From the NCBI GenBank assembly GCA_007922305.1, contig ML677373.1, forward strand, positions 13,293,289 to 13,357,288: a stretch of 64,000 nucleotides of DNA, read 5' to 3'. Below, in pieces: positions 63,200-64,000 of this stretch. How positions within the stretch are numbered: position 1 is the first letter of the stretch; each line of letters begins with the position of its first letter. A program made the position numbers and the translations under genes. A model generated the notes under the pieces. It worked only from the letters and a program-made list of their open reading frames with translations. It did no database searches and had not been told where the DNA came from. The stretch comes from Dermatemys mawii (taxonomy: Eukaryota; Chordata; Testudines; Dermatemydidae).

Positions 63200-63960
63200 C
63201 CAGAAGTTCAGGGAGAGGCTGGACAGAGTCATGGGAGTGCTTGAGACTGAGTGGAGGAGTCTGATCAAGGCTGCAGAGCGAGATGAGGACATTAGCACAA
63301 GAAATGGAGAAGCAGTAGGATCAGGAAGGTCCTCAATGTGGAAAATGATGTTTTACAGATGAGGATGGGGGACCGAGGGGACAGGAAGAAAGTGAGTCAA
63401 TCAGGCAGCAAAGATGGCAGAAAAACAGAGGAAGAAGAGTTAGGTGGAGAGGTAGATAATGCGTGCTCGGAGAGGAGGGGGAAGAGCTGCATGGTGGGAT
63501 GTCCAATGAAAGAGGGAAGAGGAAGAAGAGAAGGGGTGGGAGTAGTGGGAGGGGTAAGAGGAGTGACCCAGTGGCATTGGCCAGGGCAGTGAAGAGCCAC
63601 CATATGAAAGGGCAGTGATGGATGCTGAGTCAGATGGAGAATACCAGGGTTACCTGAGGGGAAGGAGAATAGCAGGAGATAGAGGTCATGGATCCGTGGG
63701 AGGCTTTCAGGGATGGAGCAGGGAATCTGGTGGGAGAATGGGTGCGACAGGGTAATACAAAGGCGGAAGGGTCAGATTGTGATGGGGAGAGGGAAGGGAG
63801 AGTGGGAGGAGGAAACGGTGGGAATGAAGGGTGGAGCTGGGTTAAGACAGGTCTCCCCAAGGCTGCGAAGATGGCAAGGAATGAGGTGGAGACAATATGA
63901 AGGTTTATGAGAGTGAAGGGATGAGGTGAGAGGAGGAAGGAAAGACAGCACAGAAGAGCA
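63200..63960 (+). repeat. Purine-biased low-complexity stretch
   Basis: About 750 bases with G/A strongly dominant on the plus strand (many GGAAGAAG, GGGAGAGG and GGAGGAAAC words). It generates spurious Arg/Gly/Glu-rich frames on plus and Pro/Ser/Leu-rich frames on minus. Confidence 0.7.
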
Positions 63961-64000
63961 AAGGCAACCTGCTGTCCTGATATTTATAAAAATCCAATTA

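Larger units (their letters stand above)
52000..64000. other. Gene-poor region, last third
   Basis: No recognisable gene. Two AT-rich non-repetitive blocks (about 52380-52500 and 53040-53230) might be regulatory. A strongly purine-biased stretch runs from about 63200 to 63960. An unidentified broken reading frame lies at about 62454-63098. Confidence 0.55.

Overview
This is a stretch of vertebrate nuclear genome, most likely from a turtle and more broadly a sauropsid. Two multi-exon genes have clear GT-AG (one GC-AG) splice structure. The rest is dense in old interspersed repeats: CR1 LINEs with the typical 3' tail, CORE-SINE/MIR copies, an RTE-like LINE, short hAT-type elements with 8 bp target duplications, and several foldback (palindromic) repeat families that I associate with turtle genomes. 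There are no bacterial-style operons, CRISPR arrays or tRNA genes. Species assignment rests on repeat style and gene orthology only.

Layout. 1-2283 is the region downstream of OTOP2, with a CR1 tail and a foldback element. 2284-8288 (minus strand) holds a complete OTOP2 gene, a proton-selective otopetrin channel with six coding exons and 599 residues. 8289-14725 is the interval between the two divergent gene starts; a 1.6 kb 5'-truncated CR1 ends only 76 bases before the OTOP2 start codon. 14726-28765 (plus strand) holds USH1G (SANS), with a first exon carrying the start of the ankyrin domain, a 10.9 kb repeat-filled intron, a large second exon carrying the rest of the protein, and a third exon that supplies one base of the last codon, the stop and the 3' UTR. 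From 28766 to 64000 I see no recognisable gene, only repeats, a few open frames of unknown nature and some candidate non-coding elements.

How it fits together. OTOP2 and USH1G lie head to head, as they do in human 17q25, where OTOP3 follows OTOP2 and FADS6 lies beyond USH1G. By that order OTOP3 would sit left of position 1 and FADS6 right of 64000. SANS is a scaffold of the Usher type 1 complex in hair-cell stereocilia. OTOP2 is a proton channel best known from epithelia. The pair is a synteny block rather than a demonstrated functional unit.

The most useful observations are a GC-AG intron in OTOP2, a USH1G donor that overlaps a stop codon so that spliced and unspliced messages end in the same PDZ-binding tail, the CR1 placed against the OTOP2 start, several transposons with readable target-site duplications (one foldback element nested in a MIR), and an unidentified reading frame near 62.5-63.1 kb broken by two close stops.
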